Shown here: positions 17,401-27,208 of the stretch, in pieces
Layout of the letters: each line of letters starts with the position of its first letter
How positions within the stretch are numbered: position 1 is the first letter of the stretch
Origin: Magnetovibrio sp.
GTDB taxonomy: Bacteria > Pseudomonadota > Alphaproteobacteria > Rhodospirillales > Magnetovibrionaceae
Reading direction: 5' to 3'
NCBI GenBank assembly: GCA_026196495.1
Contig: JAPHSY010000010.1
Location: 1 to 64,000, forward strand
DNA length: 64,000 nt
Position numbers and translations under genes: made by a program
The notes under the pieces: generated by a model
What the model was told of the DNA's origin: nothing
The model's input: the letters and a program-made list of their open reading frames with translations, nothing else
Database searches by the model: none

Positions 17401-18389
17401 TGCCTGACGAAACCCCATCCCAATCGGCCATTGAGGCACTGGTCCACAATGTATTGAACGGTAAACCCCGTGCGATTGCACGTGCCATGTCATTGGCCGA
17501 AGGACGTACTGCTGATGCTGCAAATCTGATGGCGGAATTGCACCGTCATGCGGGGCGTGCGCATATCGTTGGCCTGACGGGGGTGCCGGGTGCGGGCAAA
17601 TCAACTATGGTTGCTGCGCTAACCCGTGAAATTCGCAAACAAGGTAAAACCGTCGGTATTATTGCCATTGATCCATCCAGTCCATTTTCCGGTGGTGCGA
17701 TCTTGGGCGACCGCGTGCGCATGACCGGCTTTGCCGATGATGAGGGCGTGTTTATTCGTTCTATGGCCACGCGTGGTGCCCTAGGTGGATTGGCGCGGGC
17801 ATCTTTGGACACCGTGGACGTGTTGGATGCGGCTGGTTTTGATGTGGTTCTGATAGAGACCGTGGGCGTGGGACAGGATGAGGTCGACATCGTCCAAGCC
17901 GCCCATACCATTTTGGTGGTTTCGGCCCCCGGCTTAGGTGATGAAGTTCAGGCTATCAAAGCAGGTGTCCTGGAGATTGCCGATATTCATGTGGTCAGTA
18001 AAGCCGACAAACCCGATGCACCGCGTACCATTCAAGATTTAACAGGCATGCTCCACCTTGGGCGCCCCGGCAAAGGTGACAAGAAATGGACCATCCCGGT
18101 GATCCCGACCAGTGCGGAAACCGGCAAAGGTATGCAAGAGCTATCTGAAAAAATTAGCGAACATTATGTTCATCTAGAAGAGAGCGGTGAGATGGAAGTG
18201 CGCAAGCGCCAAATCTTGGAAATGCGTATTATCAAAACCGCGGAAGATATGTTGCGTGAACGCTTGCTCAATGAACGTGATGGTAAGCTCCAAAGACTTT
18301 TGGACCAGGCTTATCAACGCAATATGGATGTGCGTTCAGCTGCAAAAAACCTATTGAGTGCGGTGACGGGGGATGACGGTGATGGCTGA
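17400..18389 (+). CDS. meaB: Methylmalonyl-CoA mutase-associated GTPase
   Basis: 329 residues of the G3E P-loop GTPases that protect and reload B12-dependent acyl-CoA mutases. Walker A is GVPGAGKST (61-69); switch region SSPFSGGAILGDRVRM; ETVGVGQDEVD is the Walker B/G3 region; NKxD-like base recognition appears as SKAD. No mutase gene lies in the window, so the partner must be elsewhere. Overlaps slyX by 8 to 17 bases depending on its start. Confidence 0.96.
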   Translation: MPDETPSQSAIEALVHNVLNGKPRAIARAMSLAEGRTADAANLMAELHRHAGRAHIVGLTGVPGAGKSTMVAALTREIRKQGKTVGIIAIDPSSPFSGGAILGDRVRMTGFADDEGVFIRSMATRGALGGLARASLDTVDVLDAAGFDVVLIETVGVGQDEVDIVQAAHTILVVSAPGLGDEVQAIKAGVLEIADIHVVSKADKPDAPRTIQDLTGMLHLGRPGKGDKKWTIPVIPTSAETGKGMQELSEKISEHYVHLEESGEMEVRKRQILEMRIIKTAEDMLRERLLNERDGKLQRLLDQAYQRNMDVRSAAKNLLSAVTGDDGDG

Positions 18390-18597
18390 TGATTTAGGCG
18401 CACGTGTGCAAGCCCTGGAAGAAATGCTGTCCCATCGTGAGTTGGAAGTCCACGACTTATCGGAAATGGTATCGCAGCAATGGAAACGTATTGAAAATCT
18501 GGAACGTGAACTGACGCGAACCAAGGATCGAATTATCACTTTAGAAGACGAGGTTGGTGAAGGACCTGCAGCAGATCAAAAGCCACCTCATTGGTAA
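18382..18597 (+). CDS. slyX: SlyX-family coiled-coil protein
   Basis: About 71 residues from ATG 18382 (MADDLGARVQAL); an ATG at 18373 would add three residues. One long coiled coil followed by the SlyX end motif PPHW (usually PPHY). Function unclear although widely conserved. It overlaps the end of meaB. Confidence 0.88.
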   Translation: MADDLGARVQALEEMLSHRELEVHDLSEMVSQQWKRIENLERELTRTKDRIITLEDEVGEGPAADQKPPHW

Positions 18598-18717
18598 GCT
18601 TCTGATAAATATCCATGTATTCAATTCGGTCATTGACGATGTCTAAGGTGCACTAGATACTGACGCACTTTCTAACGCACGTCGTCTTCTTTACTGTGAA
18701 TTCAAGGACAGTTGTTA

Positions 18718-20934
18718 ATGGGGCCAAGACCTCCGGCACGAAAAACGATTGGGGCCAGAATATTTCTTTTGATTCTGGTTGTCGTTGTGCCTTTGGCGGG
18801 GTTTCAGTTTTACTCGGCTTCAGAAGAAAAAATTCATCGCACCAAAGAAGCCTCTCGGGTCTTGGAACATTCAACGGTTGAGGCCGTTAGTAAGATTTCC
18901 GATCTTATTTCTTCATCGGAAGAGTTACTTGCTGGATTGGCTGTAACGGATGCGGTGTTGGGGCGGAACGTATTTTCGTGTACGCGTGTGTTGCGCCAAG
19001 TTGCAGCAAAATTTAAGAAATACACAAACTTTTCAGTGGTCAACGCAGATAAATTTATTGTTTGTAGTTCTGGGTCCTTACCACAACCAAAGTTCATTGG
19101 ACAGTCTTCCAATATTCAAGAAGCGTTCAAGACCAAATCTTTTGCTGTGAGCCCTTTTAAGTTTGGGGTTCTGACAGGCAAGCCAGTATTGGTATTTTCC
19201 ATGCCCTTGCTGGATGGAGATGGTGAGGTTGCAGGAACAGTCAACAACGGTTTGAGTCTGACGTGGCTGGGTAAGTATCTGTCGGCGATTTCGACGGTTG
19301 TCGGGCAACGCATGTTGGTGATTGATGGCAAAGGCACTGTGATGGCTAGCCATCCTGAAAACCTATATCAGTTGGGCTCTTCGGTTGCCAAAACTCATCT
19401 GGGCACAGTGCTTCAAGGTCGTGCCGCTGGAACTGTCCACTATACGGATGAACAAGGTGAAGACATGTTGGTGAGTGTGTCTTCTATTAGCCGTATTCCT
19501 GGTGGTGCTCAGGTGGTGGCGATAGCGCCCTTAAAGCCAATGATGCTTGATGTTCTCTCTAACCTCTATACGCATCTAGCTCTGATTACGGTTGCAGCGG
19601 CCGTGTCTTTAATTTTGGGTTGGCTAAGTGCACGGGTTATGTTGCTCAACCCAATTGCCAACTTAACGGCATTGGCAGGACGAATTGAAAAAGGTGATCT
19701 TAGAGCACGATCAGAACAGTCTTATGTGACGGGTGAGTTGGGGACATTAGCGTGGGCTTATGACCAAATGGCTGCTTCCTTAGAGTCCCGAACAGATGCC
19801 TTGCAGTTGAGTGAGAAACACTATCGTGAACTCGTAGAAAGTGAAGAACAGTTAATTCACCGCTTCTATCCCGATACGACGGAAGTTTTTGTCAATCAAG
19901 CCCTGGCAAATTTCTATGGGAACGAGACTAAGGATTGGGTGGGTAAACGATGGATTGATTTTATCAATGCTGACGAACGTCATGTGGTTGAAAACTTCCT
20001 CAGCTCGCGCACTCCAGATAATCCCAGTTACATTCATGAACATATGGCGAAAAATGCTGCTGGTGAAGAACGCTGGCTGCGGTGGAATAACATTGCGTTT
20101 TTTGATGACGATGGGGTGATTACGCATTTTCAAGCTGTTGGCCTAGATTTAACTGATCGTAAGAAAGTTGAACGCAGTTTGGAATTGGCGATGATGGAAG
20201 CTCGTGCCGCCAATTTGGCAAAATCCAATTTTATGGCAAACATGAGCCATGAATTGCGCACCCCTTTGAATTCCATCATAGGCTTTTCTGAAATGATGTC
20301 GTCCGGCGTTATGGGTGAATTGCCCGGTAAGTGTGGTGAATATACCAGCTTCATTACATCCAGTGGTCATCACTTGCTCAACATCATCAACGACATTTTG
20401 GATTTGTCGAAAATTGAAGCAGGGATGTTGCAGTTGGATGAAAGTACGGTCTATCTGCGCAATGAAGTTGAAGAAGTTATGGCCATGGTTCAAGCCCAGG
20501 CTCAAAAAGAAAACAACACTTTGATCGATAAGCTTGACGATGCCAACGCCTTTGTGTTGCGTGCTGATCGCATGCGCATTAAGCAGGTCTTGCTAAACCT
20601 ATTGAGTAACGCTGTGAAATTTACCCATGAAGGTACGATTACGCTTTCGGGTGAAATCATTGATGGCAAAATTTCTCTGAAAGTAAGCGATACAGGTATC
20701 GGTATGACCGAGAAAGATATCAAAGTTGCCTTAAGCCCGTTCGGCCAAGTAGATGGACAGCACTTAAATAAACGTTACGAAGGTACAGGCCTAGGATTAC
20801 CGTTGGCTGAGCAGCTTATGGATTTACATGACGGCACCCTCAACATTGAAAGCATGCCGGGCCAGGGTACGACTGTGATTATGACGTTCCCCGCAGAACG
20901 AACGGTAACGGGTGAGGATCAGTTGGCAGAATAG
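18718..20934 (+). CDS. Membrane-bound PAS sensor histidine kinase, orphan
   Basis: 738 residues from ATG 18718, preceded by aaggaca. Layout: membrane helix (about 13-32), a periplasmic Cache-like sensor (35-275), second membrane helix (about 283-305), HAMP (306-360), PAS domain (365-485), HisKA with phospho-acceptor His511 in NMSHELRTPLNSIIGF, and an ATPase domain with N box LLSNAVKFT, G1 DTGIGM and G2 GTGLGLPL. There is no receiver domain and no response regulator gene beside it, so its partner is elsewhere. Signal unknown. Confidence 0.93.
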   Translation: MGPRPPARKTIGARIFLLILVVVVPLAGFQFYSASEEKIHRTKEASRVLEHSTVEAVSKISDLISSSEELLAGLAVTDAVLGRNVFSCTRVLRQVAAKFKKYTNFSVVNADKFIVCSSGSLPQPKFIGQSSNIQEAFKTKSFAVSPFKFGVLTGKPVLVFSMPLLDGDGEVAGTVNNGLSLTWLGKYLSAISTVVGQRMLVIDGKGTVMASHPENLYQLGSSVAKTHLGTVLQGRAAGTVHYTDEQGEDMLVSVSSISRIPGGAQVVAIAPLKPMMLDVLSNLYTHLALITVAAAVSLILGWLSARVMLLNPIANLTALAGRIEKGDLRARSEQSYVTGELGTLAWAYDQMAASLESRTDALQLSEKHYRELVESEEQLIHRFYPDTTEVFVNQALANFYGNETKDWVGKRWIDFINADERHVVENFLSSRTPDNPSYIHEHMAKNAAGEERWLRWNNIAFFDDDGVITHFQAVGLDLTDRKKVERSLELAMMEARAANLAKSNFMANMSHELRTPLNSIIGFSEMMSSGVMGELPGKCGEYTSFITSSGHHLLNIINDILDLSKIEAGMLQLDESTVYLRNEVEEVMAMVQAQAQKENNTLIDKLDDANAFVLRADRMRIKQVLLNLLSNAVKFTHEGTITLSGEIIDGKISLKVSDTGIGMTEKDIKVALSPFGQVDGQHLNKRYEGTGLGLPLAEQLMDLHDGTLNIESMPGQGTTVIMTFPAERTVTGEDQLAE

Positions 20935-20954
20935 AAGGTAAAAGCGATTTTGCC

Positions 20955-21341
20955 TCAGTCTTTCTTTTTCAACTCCAACGTATCGACCATGGATTTGATC
21001 TCATAGACTTGTGCGGCCATAGATAGGCGTGTTGCTTTGTTCTCTTTGACGGATGACAAAGTTGATTCTGCATAGTTTTTGATGCGATCAACATTATTTT
21101 TCAGATTATTCAGCATCATCAATGCGACGTCTTTTTCTTCTGTCGTGGACAACAAGGCCTCTTCAAGTTTCCACAACTGTTCAGACATCTGAACCATTTG
21201 TTCAGTCTCTGCTGCTTGGGCCTCAATCATATTGTTGAGATCCGCTTGCAAGGCTTGATTTTCTTGCTGTACTGCCAGAATGTGGGCTTCTGCTGTTTTG
21301 AGCAGGTCCTTGCAGTCTCGATCTATTGTGTCATCAGACAT
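20955..21341 (-). CDS. Coiled-coil protein downstream of phaC
   Basis: 128 residues, almost entirely alpha-helical with heptads from about 15 to 125, mixed charge, no signal or membrane segment. It starts 6 bases after the phaC stop, so it is almost certainly cotranscribed. A role on PHB granules (phasin-like or PhaM-like) is possible from context, but no phasin signature is visible. Confidence 0.65.
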   Translation of the reverse strand: MSDDTIDRDCKDLLKTAEAHILAVQQENQALQADLNNMIEAQAAETEQMVQMSEQLWKLEEALLSTTEEKDVALMMLNNLKNNVDRIKNYAESTLSSVKENKATRLSMAAQVYEIKSMVDTLELKKKD

Positions 21342-21347
21342 TTCTGA

Positions 21348-23207
21348 TCATCCGCCTCGTTTCAATACATATGTCCCTGGTGCGTCACAGATAGCTTTTA
21401 ATCCTTTTTGGCCCGGCGTGCGAGCCGCTTGGTCTTTTTTGCCTGCGTGTCGGTTGATCCATTTGCTCCAATCGTTCATCCATGACCCATTATGTTCTTC
21501 GGAAAGCTCTAGCCATTCTTCTGGGCTATTTGGACGTTCTTTTCCGCCTTTGGTTCTGATTCTGTAAGCATACTTGTTTCGTCCTGGTGGATTGATAACA
21601 CCAGCGACATGACCAGATCCCGCTAACACATATTTAGTTGGACCACTTAACAGTGTTGCACTTTCATAGACGGTTTTCCACGGTGCGATATGGTCATCTT
21701 TGGTGGCCAGGAAATAGCTGGGTGTTTTAATCTTCGAAAGATCAATGGGCACGCCCAGAATTTTAATGCCGCCTTTTAGACGCAGGCGGTTTTCCAGATA
21801 CATATTGCGTAGGTAGTAGGCATGCATAGCGGCCGGCATATTGGTGCTGTCGGAATTCCAATACAAAATGTCGAACGGCTGCGGCTCTTTACCCAACAAG
21901 TAACTGTTGATAGCGAAGTTCCAGATAAGGTCATTGGCACGTAATTGCGAGAATGTCGATGCCATCTCATGGCCGTAAAGGATGCCGTTGTCCTTCATAT
22001 GCTCTTCAAGACGTTCGACCATTCCTCCGTCTGTAAAGATAGACAACTCACCCACATCAGAAAAGTCCAAAAGTGTGGTGAAAAATGTTGCCGATTTGAT
22101 GCGTTTCTTTTGCTTGGTTTGCACCAAATAAGCCAATGTGGTGGCCAAGGTGGTGCCGCCGATGCAATAACCGATGGCATTGACCTCGGTTTCACCCGTG
22201 GCTTGTTCAATGGCGTCCAGAGCCGCAAGGGGGCCCTCTTTGATATAGTCTTCAAAGGCTTTGTGCTTGAGGGATTCATCTGGGTTGACCCATGAAATGG
22301 CAAACACGGTATGGCCTTGTTCGACAGCCCAACGGATAAAGGATTTTTCTTCACCTAAATCCAGGATATAAAACTTGTTAATCCATGGCGGTACAATCAG
22401 CAGGGGCGTTTTACGGACTTTTTTGGTACTGGGTGTATACTGGATCAATTCCATTAGGTCGTTGCGATAGACCACTTTGCCAGGTGTGTTGGCAATTTCG
22501 ACGCCTAAGGTGAAGGCGTCTTCCTGGGTTTGGCGCACGGACATGCGGCCGTGACTTTTTTCCATATCCTCCATTGCCATTTCCAACCCGCGCAGCAGAT
22601 TTTGCCCCTTGGTCTCAATGGTCTCATGGAGCGCCTTGGGATTGGTCAGCAAAAAGTTTGTCGGTGCCATGGCGTCGGTGATGCGTTGCGTGAAAAACTC
22701 AGCTTTACGCCGTTCGTGGGGGTCCAGACCGCCTGCGCTGCCGACCACGTCTTGCATCCAATCAGTGAATAGCAAGTATTGCTGTTTTAAAAAGTCGAAA
22801 TAGGGCTCATTTGTCCAATCGTCATCGCTAAAGCGTTTGTCGCCCGGCTTCGGGGTCAATATGGGTTCTGGTTTTTGTCCAGCCATGCGCGCGTTCATAT
22901 AGCCCATCAATTTGAGGCTGTTTTCCCAGTATTTTTGCTGGGCTTGGATCAGGTGCTCAGGCTCGTTCATCAATTGACGTGTCAAATCGGCAAAGATTTC
23001 AGGAAGCCCAACGACCTCGCTCATATTAAATTCTGAACGTGCTGTTTCCTGCCATTCGGGGTCAACAGCGTGGCGTTCATTGAATTCTCTGATCATTTCC
23101 TGCGATTTAGTTGCAACGTCGGCCAAAATTGCAGGAAGTTCTTCTATATTTTCGAAGGAGGTGTCCGCGAGCGGATTCTTTGGCCCGCCTGAGCGTTGAT
23201 CTGACAT
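21348..23207 (-). CDS. phaC: Class I poly(R)-hydroxyalkanoate synthase
   Basis: About 619 residues from ATG 23205-23207 (MSDQRSGGPKN), preceded by aaaggg; a 15-residue upstream extension is unlikely. Polymerises 3-hydroxyacyl-CoA into storage polyester. Seen: the N-terminal PhaC domain (about 95-265), then the alpha/beta core with the lipase-like box GYCIGG holding nucleophile C348, SWVNPDESL, and the C-terminal catalytic His in AGSGHVAGVINPP with Asp in KDDHIAPW. Followed by the coiled-coil gene; phaA and phaB are not here. Confidence 0.96.
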   Translation of the reverse strand: MSDQRSGGPKNPLADTSFENIEELPAILADVATKSQEMIREFNERHAVDPEWQETARSEFNMSEVVGLPEIFADLTRQLMNEPEHLIQAQQKYWENSLKLMGYMNARMAGQKPEPILTPKPGDKRFSDDDWTNEPYFDFLKQQYLLFTDWMQDVVGSAGGLDPHERRKAEFFTQRITDAMAPTNFLLTNPKALHETIETKGQNLLRGLEMAMEDMEKSHGRMSVRQTQEDAFTLGVEIANTPGKVVYRNDLMELIQYTPSTKKVRKTPLLIVPPWINKFYILDLGEEKSFIRWAVEQGHTVFAISWVNPDESLKHKAFEDYIKEGPLAALDAIEQATGETEVNAIGYCIGGTTLATTLAYLVQTKQKKRIKSATFFTTLLDFSDVGELSIFTDGGMVERLEEHMKDNGILYGHEMASTFSQLRANDLIWNFAINSYLLGKEPQPFDILYWNSDSTNMPAAMHAYYLRNMYLENRLRLKGGIKILGVPIDLSKIKTPSYFLATKDDHIAPWKTVYESATLLSGPTKYVLAGSGHVAGVINPPGRNKYAYRIRTKGGKERPNSPEEWLELSEEHNGSWMNDWSKWINRHAGKKDQAARTPGQKGLKAICDAPGTYVLKRGG

Positions 23208-23394
23208 GGGGTGGCCCTTTGGTCTTATATATCTTCTGGCTGTGTTAGTCATAGCAGTTTACACGCAAGAAACGAAGCATGAGTTATATTCTTAACAAAT
23301 TCATGTGAATGTGCCATTAATGTACACGAATTCAGGTATTTGGGGACTTCCCACAATGGTCGCGAAGAGCAATTTAAAAAAGACGGGGCAAAAC

Positions 23395-24537
23395 ATGGCT
23401 AATTTGCAAATCAAATCAGGTGTCGTGCGTGGTGTTGCATCGGCATTGGTGCTGAGTTTTGCGTTGGGTGCGTGTTCATCTGTGCCAGATGCTGTTAACC
23501 CCGTGTCTTGGTATGAAAAAACCACGGACTTCTTCTCGGGTGACAGCCAAGCCGCTGATACGCAAAGTGAAAGCACGCAGCAATCTGCAAACAAAGGCTT
23601 GTCTGCAGATCCAGATGCGCCGCCGCCTGCACCGATTTCCACACCTTCTCAAGACATTGCATCGGCTTCAGGTGGCTTAAGCGGCGATCAATCCGTTGCG
23701 GGCAATTACGCGTCGCCACCAATTGCACGCCAAGGTGAAGCCTCAAATGTTTTGGTCCCGCAGGATCAACAGGCAAAAGCTCCGCCTGTGCCCAAGGCAC
23801 AGCCAATGGCACCTGTGATGCCGACGCCAATTCCGGGTACAATGCCAAAATCTGTGGCTTCATCTTCGCAGCCTCCTGCTGCGCCGACCATGCCGGGATC
23901 AGCTATGTTGACCCCGCCAAGCGAAGCTGAAATGGCAAGCGCATTTCCATCTGCCCCCAAACCGTTCGAGTTTCCGCCAGTCAACCAATCTAGTACGTAT
24001 GGTGCGGATGACTTTGAAACTGTTGTGATTTCATCGGATGGCATGGAAAGTACGCCAAAACCACGTCCGCAAGTTGCTAATGCACAGTCACAGGAATCTG
24101 CTGTTTCCAGTGCGATGTTTCCACAACCGGGCACCACTGTTACGAGTTCTTCCGATGCTGTAAGCGTCGGTGGTATGCTGCGTGTGGCGACCATCCACTT
24201 TGCCAACAATTCCGCACAGCTGGACCAACGTGATCGTTCAATTTTAGGTGCGGTTATTCAGTTGCAGCGTGAACGCGGTGGTCGTGTCGTTGTGATCGGG
24301 CATGCCAGCTCACGCACCAAAGATATGGACTACATTAAACACCAAATGGTGAATTTCGAAATTTCGATGCATCGTGCCAGCTCTATTGGTGCGCAGTTGA
24401 CGTCTATGGGACTGAACGAACAAATCCTGGAAATTCAAGCGGTTGCAGATTCTAAGCCGCTGTTTTTAGAAGTCATGCCATCGGGCGAGGCGGGTAACCG
24501 TCGCGTCGAAATTTACCTCGCGGGTGCGGCCACTTAA
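23395..24537 (+). CDS. OmpA-family outer-membrane lipoprotein
   Basis: About 380 residues from ATG 23395. A lipobox (LSFALGAC, Cys27) marks a lipoprotein. Residues 30-245 are a long Pro/Ala/Gln/Ser-rich linker, long enough to span periplasm. The C-terminal 120 residues are an OmpA/MotB-like peptidoglycan-binding domain (IHFANNSAQLDQRDR, VVVIGHASS, GNRRVEIYL). Likely tethers outer membrane to cell wall, Pal-like. The long linker is unusual compared with Pal. Confidence 0.88.
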   Translation: MANLQIKSGVVRGVASALVLSFALGACSSVPDAVNPVSWYEKTTDFFSGDSQAADTQSESTQQSANKGLSADPDAPPPAPISTPSQDIASASGGLSGDQSVAGNYASPPIARQGEASNVLVPQDQQAKAPPVPKAQPMAPVMPTPIPGTMPKSVASSSQPPAAPTMPGSAMLTPPSEAEMASAFPSAPKPFEFPPVNQSSTYGADDFETVVISSDGMESTPKPRPQVANAQSQESAVSSAMFPQPGTTVTSSSDAVSVGGMLRVATIHFANNSAQLDQRDRSILGAVIQLQRERGGRVVVIGHASSRTKDMDYIKHQMVNFEISMHRASSIGAQLTSMGLNEQILEIQAVADSKPLFLEVMPSGEAGNRRVEIYLAGAAT

Positions 24538-24563
24538 AAAGGCGACGCTTCGGAGAAATCCGG

Positions 24564-24602
24564 CGCCGCCGTCTCATACCTGGGACGGCGGCGTTTTCGT
24601 TT
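24564..24602 (+). terminator. Rho-independent terminator after the OmpA-like gene
   Basis: Perfect 10-base arms cgccgccgtc (24564-24573) and gacggcggcg (24584-24593) with a 10-base loop, followed by ttttcgttt. Confidence 0.85.
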
Positions 24603-24669
24603 GGAAAATAGGCCAAAACCGCACAATTACACTTGTTTGAACATCAACCTTCTGGCAGAAACGAGCACC

Positions 24670-25890
24670 ATGGAACAAGAATTTCACCGCATCCGTCGCC
24701 TTCCCCCTTATGTCTTCGCTGAAGTCAATAAGATGAAGGCCCATGCGCGCGCCGCCGGAGAAGACATTATCGACTTCGGAATGGGCAACCCCGATCAGCC
24801 GACGCCTCAACATATCGTCGATAAGCTGTGCGAAACCGCCAACAATCCCAAAACCCACGGTTATTCGAATTCCCGTGGTATCCCGGGATTGCGCAAGGCA
24901 CTTTCGGCTTATTATGAACGCCGTTGGGGCGTATCGATCGACCCGGAAACGGAAGCCATCGTGACCTTGGGCTCTAAGGAAGGGCTTGCCAACCTTGCCA
25001 GTGCGATAACCAGCCCTGGTGACGTCATTTTGGTGCCGAATCCGAGCTATCCAATCCACCAGTTTGGTTTCATCATTGCCGGTGCTGCTGTACGCAACAT
25101 TCCGGTGTCTACGGGACCTGAATTTTTTGAATCTTTGAAAAGCGCTGTACAGCACTCTGTGCCGAAGCCATCGTTGTTGGTGATTAATTATCCCAACAAT
25201 CCAACGGGTGAGGTTGCAGATCTGGACTTCTACGAGGCTGTGGTTGATTTTTGTCAGTACCACGGCATCTATGTGTTGTCTGATATAGCCTATTCTGAGC
25301 TTTATTTTGATGGTAACCCACCGCCCAGCATGTTGCAGGTGAAGGGTGCTAAGGATATTTGTGTGGAATTTACCTCCATGTCCAAGACCTACAATATGCC
25401 CGGGTGGCGTATTGGTTTTGCTGCAGGTAACCAGCATTTGATTGCGGCTTTGACGCGGATTAAGTCCTATTTGGATTATGGTGCTTTCACACCGATCCAG
25501 GTTGCTGCGGCTACGGCGCTGAACGGCCCACAAGACTGTGTTCACGACATTCGTGAAATGTACAAAGAACGCCGTGATGTGTTGATTGACGGTCTTGCCA
25601 ATGCTGGTTGGAACGTGCCAAGCCCGGCTGCGACCATGTTTGCTTGGGCACCGTTGCCGGATGAATTTAAGCACTTGGGTTCGCTGGAGTTTTCTAAACT
25701 GTTACTGAGCCATGCCCAAGTGGCTGTTGCGCCGGGTATCGGTTTTGGTGAACACGGCGACGACTTCGTGCGTTTCGCTGTGGTGGAAAATAAGCACCGC
25801 ACACGTCAAGCCATTCGCTCTATTAAATCCTTTATGGATAATCATCAAAGCATTCTTGAGAACGCGGAAAAAGTCCGCGCGGAGGCCTAA
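24670..25890 (+). CDS. Class I/II aminotransferase, AlaC/LL-DAP aminotransferase-like
   Basis: About 406 residues from ATG 24670 (MEQEFHRIRRLPPYVF). Fold-type I PLP enzyme; the PLP lysine is in SMSKTYNMPGWRIGF near residue 241, with NYPNNPTGE and the Asp in SDIAYSELYFDG. Best fits the group annotated as LL-diaminopimelate aminotransferase or glutamate-pyruvate aminotransferase AlaC. It sits directly before hom, so a role in aspartate-family amino acids is likely. Exact substrate not certain. Confidence 0.88.
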   Translation: MEQEFHRIRRLPPYVFAEVNKMKAHARAAGEDIIDFGMGNPDQPTPQHIVDKLCETANNPKTHGYSNSRGIPGLRKALSAYYERRWGVSIDPETEAIVTLGSKEGLANLASAITSPGDVILVPNPSYPIHQFGFIIAGAAVRNIPVSTGPEFFESLKSAVQHSVPKPSLLVINYPNNPTGEVADLDFYEAVVDFCQYHGIYVLSDIAYSELYFDGNPPPSMLQVKGAKDICVEFTSMSKTYNMPGWRIGFAAGNQHLIAALTRIKSYLDYGAFTPIQVAAATALNGPQDCVHDIREMYKERRDVLIDGLANAGWNVPSPAATMFAWAPLPDEFKHLGSLEFSKLLLSHAQVAVAPGIGFGEHGDDFVRFAVVENKHRTRQAIRSIKSFMDNHQSILENAEKVRAEA

Positions 25891-25894
25891 TTAA

Positions 25895-27187
25895 ATGAGC
25901 CAAGAACCCTTTAAAGTCGCTATTGCCGGTCTTGGTACGGTTGGCGGCGGAACCGTAAAGGTTCTACGTGACCATGCCGATGTGATCGCAAAGCGCTGCG
26001 GGCGTCCTGTTGTCATCAGTGCTGTATCGGCGCTGTCCAAAGACGGGCTTGATTTCGATGTGTCCGGTTATGAGTGGTATGGCGATGCTGTTGACATGGC
26101 CAACAACTGTGATGCCGATCTGCTGGTTGAATTGATCGGTGGATCAGACGGTATTGCCAAAACGGTGGTCGAAGCTGCGTTGTCTGCTGGCCGTCATGTG
26201 GTTACGGCGAATAAAGCCCTGGTCGCGCATCATGGTGCGGCTTTGGACAAACTGGCCGAAGAAAACAATGTAAGCCTCAACTACGATGCTGCCGTTGCCG
26301 GGGGCATTCCGGTGATCAAAACGATCCGTGAAAGCTTGGCGGGCAATAACATCACCAAGGTTCAAGGTATCTTGAACGGAACGTGTAACTACATTCTTAC
26401 GACCATGCGTGAAGAAGGTCGTGATTTTGCCGATGTGCTCAAAGACGCGCAAGAGCTGGGCTATGCCGAAGCTGATCCGACCTTTGATATCGAAGGTATC
26501 GACGCTGCGCACAAGTTGGCGATCTTGGCCTCTGTGGCATTTGGTGTGGAAATCAACTTCAAAGATGTTCACGTCGAAGGCATCACACATGTATCAGCCG
26601 TGGATATTCAGTTCGCTGAAGAATTGGGCTATCGCATTAAATTGTTGGGTGTGGCGTTGCGTCACAACGGCACGGTTGAACAGCGCGTGCATCCGACCAT
26701 GGTGCCGTTGAGTGCGCCCATTTCGCAAGTTGAAGGCGTGTTCAACTCGACGGTCATTGATGGTGATGCCATCGACACGTTGGTCCTGGTCGGTCGTGGT
26801 GCAGGTGAATTGCCAACGGCATCGGCTGTCGTTGGTGACATTTGTGACATCGCCCGCGGTCTTTCTGTGCCGACGTTCTCTGTCCCCGTAAACGAACTTA
26901 AACAGGTTCCAACCCGCGCTATGAGCGAACACGTTGGGGCATACTATGTGCGTTTGTCATTGATGGATGAGCCTGGGGTCTTTGCTGATGTTGCCGCTGC
27001 GTTGCGTGATCACAATGTGTCCATGGAAGCGATGATCCAACGCGGACGTGAAAAAGGCAAACCGGTTCCTGTGGTGATGACCACCCATGAAACCTCTGAA
27101 GCGAATATGACGGCTGCTTTGGCAGCTATCGAAGCTTTGGACAAGGTTGTCGAACCACCGCGCATGATCCGCATCGAAAACGCGTAA
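25895..27187 (+). CDS. hom: Homoserine dehydrogenase
   Basis: 430 residues. NAD(P)-binding N-terminus (VAIAGLGTVGGGTVKVL), catalytic core with YDAAVAGGIPVIKTIRESLAGN and GILNGTCNYILTTM, conserved EADPTFDIEGIDAAHKLAI, and a C-terminal ACT domain (from about 350, YYVRLSLMDEPGVFADV) for allosteric control by threonine. Makes homoserine for Thr and Met. 4 bases after the aminotransferase, gaggcc as ribosome binding site. Confidence 0.97.
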   Translation: MSQEPFKVAIAGLGTVGGGTVKVLRDHADVIAKRCGRPVVISAVSALSKDGLDFDVSGYEWYGDAVDMANNCDADLLVELIGGSDGIAKTVVEAALSAGRHVVTANKALVAHHGAALDKLAEENNVSLNYDAAVAGGIPVIKTIRESLAGNNITKVQGILNGTCNYILTTMREEGRDFADVLKDAQELGYAEADPTFDIEGIDAAHKLAILASVAFGVEINFKDVHVEGITHVSAVDIQFAEELGYRIKLLGVALRHNGTVEQRVHPTMVPLSAPISQVEGVFNSTVIDGDAIDTLVLVGRGAGELPTASAVVGDICDIARGLSVPTFSVPVNELKQVPTRAMSEHVGAYYVRLSLMDEPGVFADVAAALRDHNVSMEAMIQRGREKGKPVPVVMTTHETSEANMTAALAAIEALDKVVEPPRMIRIENA

Positions 27188-27208
27188 GGTCGAGGGGAGG
27201 GAACACAG

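Noticed and set aside
24574..25674. Long open frame opposite the aminotransferase
   Set aside because: Antisense to a confidently identified enzyme, and it runs through the terminator.
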